In this document: positions 62,160 to 64,000 of the stretch, one piece after another
Layout of the letters: each line of letters starts with the position of its first letter
Position numbering within the stretch: the first letter of the stretch is position 1
Made by a program: the position numbers and the translations under genes
The notes under the pieces: generated by a model
What the model was told of the DNA's origin: nothing
Database searches by the model: none
What the model saw: the letters and a program-made list of their open reading frames with translations, nothing else
Source of the DNA: Setaria digitata
Taxonomy: Eukaryota; Nematoda; Chromadorea; Rhabditida; Setariidae
DNA: 64,000 bases
Reading direction: 5' to 3'
Assembly (NCBI GenBank): GCA_003640385.1
Contig: RCAB01000179.1
Coordinates: 51,635-115,634, forward strand

Positions 62160-62590
62160 CGCTCATTGTCCCCACGCATCCCACCCACTCTCCTCCTCCC
62201 ACGCGTTCCACACACACCCTCGCACGTGTCCCACCCACACGTGTCCCTCCCGTACGCCTCTCCCACACCACTTCCTCCCACGCGTCCCGCCCTCTTCCCG
62301 TGCCTATTCCACCCACTCCTTCCACGCATTGTAACCCACTCTCTCACACGCGTTCCACCTCCCCTTCCCCACGCATCTCATCCCACATCCTCCTCCTACG
62401 GATCTCGTTCCCCCTCCTACGCATTCCACCTCCTCTTCCTACGTATTTTCCCCTCTCCTTCCCCGTCCATTTTCACTCCTCTCCTCCTCCCCGCACTTCA
62501 TCCCCCGCATCTTGCATCTCCTCCTCCCCCGCCTTCGCCTCCGCCTCGGCCTCTCAGTTTGCCATCTCTCCGATTTATCCTTGTCGAACA
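62160..62590. repeat. Pyrimidine-rich GC island with CCCACGCGT units
   Basis: About 430 bases of C/T-rich top strand with many copies of a short motif around CCCACGCGTTCCAC / CCACGCATCC. It is CpG-rich, in sharp contrast to its flanks. Open frames of up to ~200 codons cross it in two plus frames, a by-product of low A content. Confidence 0.75.
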
Positions 62591-64000
62591 TTTCCCGGTT
62601 GATGTCGTTGCTGTGATGGCTGATGACAGTGGGGGCGACGAATGTCCACTGATCACCAACAACATTTCTCACTGTTTCTTAATCTCCATAACAAACTACT
62701 ACCAATTTTATCGACTTCATTTTTATGCAAAACTTTTTTAATATTGGCAATGTTTCACAAAGGAAGAAATTTCTTTTCCCCTCTCATTTTAAATATTCGA
62801 AATAAAATTAAATGTTTAAATATTTAAATTAATAAAATTAACTGATTGAAATCAAATTGACAAATGAGTAAAGTAACTGGATTAATTTCTTGCAATTATA
62901 TTTTCTCATTAAGATTAACTGGCAAGAGATATTATTTTTTAGTTCATTTCGATTAATCGAAATTTATATTTTCTCTTTATGTTCATTTAGTGTACAGCTT
63001 TTTATTTTTCTCCCAGCTCCAAATTTTACTTATCATCGAATTAAATTATGCTAATTAATTAGTGAATTAGTTAGCAGCTGAGCAGTAACAGAATCTTGCT
63101 AGCTTAACATTGGAGTAGAAAAAAAAAAAGAATTATTTTTTTAATTTGAATAGGAAATGAGAAGAATGAAAAAAAAACTTTTTTTTTTTTTTTTCGGAAT
63201 GTCTTAGAAGGATGCCAGTTTCCGGCTATGCATTTCAGGTTTTGTTTCTTGTACCCCTTTTTTTTTTCTCTTCTCTTTCACTGGTTCAAAATTCACTAGC
63301 ACAATATTTATGTATTCTGAAAATTTTCTTTTTTTTTTTTTTCACAAAATTTTTCTTTCAGTTTCTGTGGTACTAAATTATCAATAGATAAAAATTTTTG
63401 CTGCTACCAATAATTTCTTAATTCATTCAGTATACATTTATTATTTATTATTGTGAGAGATCTGGAACACTAACAGACTAACTAATGTTGATAATTGTCA
63501 TTTAAAAAAAAAAAAAAAAAAAACGCTAATTGATTAACTGCTTAATTAGAATTTATGATGTTTCATTTATTTCCTTCTTTTTTTATCTTTTAATCTGTTT
63601 ACCTACTTTTTTATCACTAGTTTCTTGCTATTATCAGTACTTATCTTTGATAATGCTTAACAGTGAAATATTTCAAAAGCCTATTGTTACTTAGCGGCTC
63701 ATTATTCAGAATACAATGGTGATTTTTTTTTATTAATGGAATCAAAAAAGAGGTAAAAAGATGAAAAAGTAAAGGAATGATAGAAGTTAACAATCATTAT
63801 TACTATTACCACTACTGCTATTAGTATAATTAACGCTGTCATTTATTAACCAATTAACGCTACTGTTTTCCACTTTATTATTACTGATTGATTTGTCCAA
63901 CATTATTTCTGCTAATCTATCATTTTTAATTTGCTATTACCACCACGTGCTATGTTATTATTGCTAATATTATTATTATCGTTATTATAATTAACTATCA

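Larger units (their letters stand above)
57158..64000. other. Long intergenic region, no supported gene
   Basis: Apart from the NDUFA7 3' region, no exon with start or splice context was found. It holds CT/GA microsatellites (59341-59379; 59487-59540), a degenerate repeat field (59917-60420), a 28-base direct repeat pair (61065-61092 and 61305-61332), and a pyrimidine-rich GC island (62160-62590). A distant promoter, or introns of a gene to the right, are possible. Confidence 0.6.

Noticed and set aside
62087..62741. Three overlapping frames of up to 204 codons
   Set aside because: Same reason: a CpG/pyrimidine island with repeats, open in several frames on both strands.

Overview
The window is nuclear DNA from a nematode, most likely an AT-rich parasitic species of the spirurid/filarial type. 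The lineage call is inference; 'nematode' is better supported. Evidence: small exons with GT..TTTCAG-type introns; first coding exons of several genes start 1-12 nt after a splice acceptor, as expected for spliced-leader trans-splicing; gene content fits (IGLR-like receptor, CLH-type chloride channel). Introns and intergenic DNA are packed with A/T homopolymers. Single 'n' characters sit between near-identical direct repeats, which marks unresolved assembly joins.

I rebuilt seven protein-coding genes by hand. Each model has GT..AG introns and a total length divisible by three. In order: (1) 2733-4959 (+), a secreted/transmembrane LRR-Ig receptor of the IGLR type; (2) 7240-11956 (-), a seven-finger C2H2 protein; (3) 13795-17774 (-), a BTB plus six-finger C2H2 protein; (4) 23163-38695 (-), a 23-exon ClC-2/CLH-3-like chloride channel of 1190 aa with two CBS domains; (5) 40863-50057 (+), a BTB-BACK protein whose second half is an array of short repeats, mostly one per phase-1 exon, with a hydrophobic C-terminal tail; (6) 51508-54032 (-), selenocysteine lyase; (7) 56071-57157 (+), complex I subunit NDUFA7.

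The two zinc-finger genes lie head-to-tail. The channel and the BTB-repeat gene are divergent over a 2.2 kb spacer. The BTB-repeat gene and selenocysteine lyase converge. Selenocysteine lyase and NDUFA7 diverge over 2 kb. There is no sign of an operon with short spacing or of one shared pathway. The last 6.8 kb and the first 2.7 kb hold no gene I can support, but do contain pyrimidine-rich GC islands, microsatellites and degenerate repeats.

The most unusual item is gene 5. Its repeats (core like R-x-A-F-G-x-x-S-[IL]-x-D-[IL]-x-x-[IV]-P-x-x-F) match no family I recognise. The symmetric exons, a candidate 18-nt microexon and an alternative terminal exon suggest it is built for isoform diversity, including forms with and without the C-terminal anchor.
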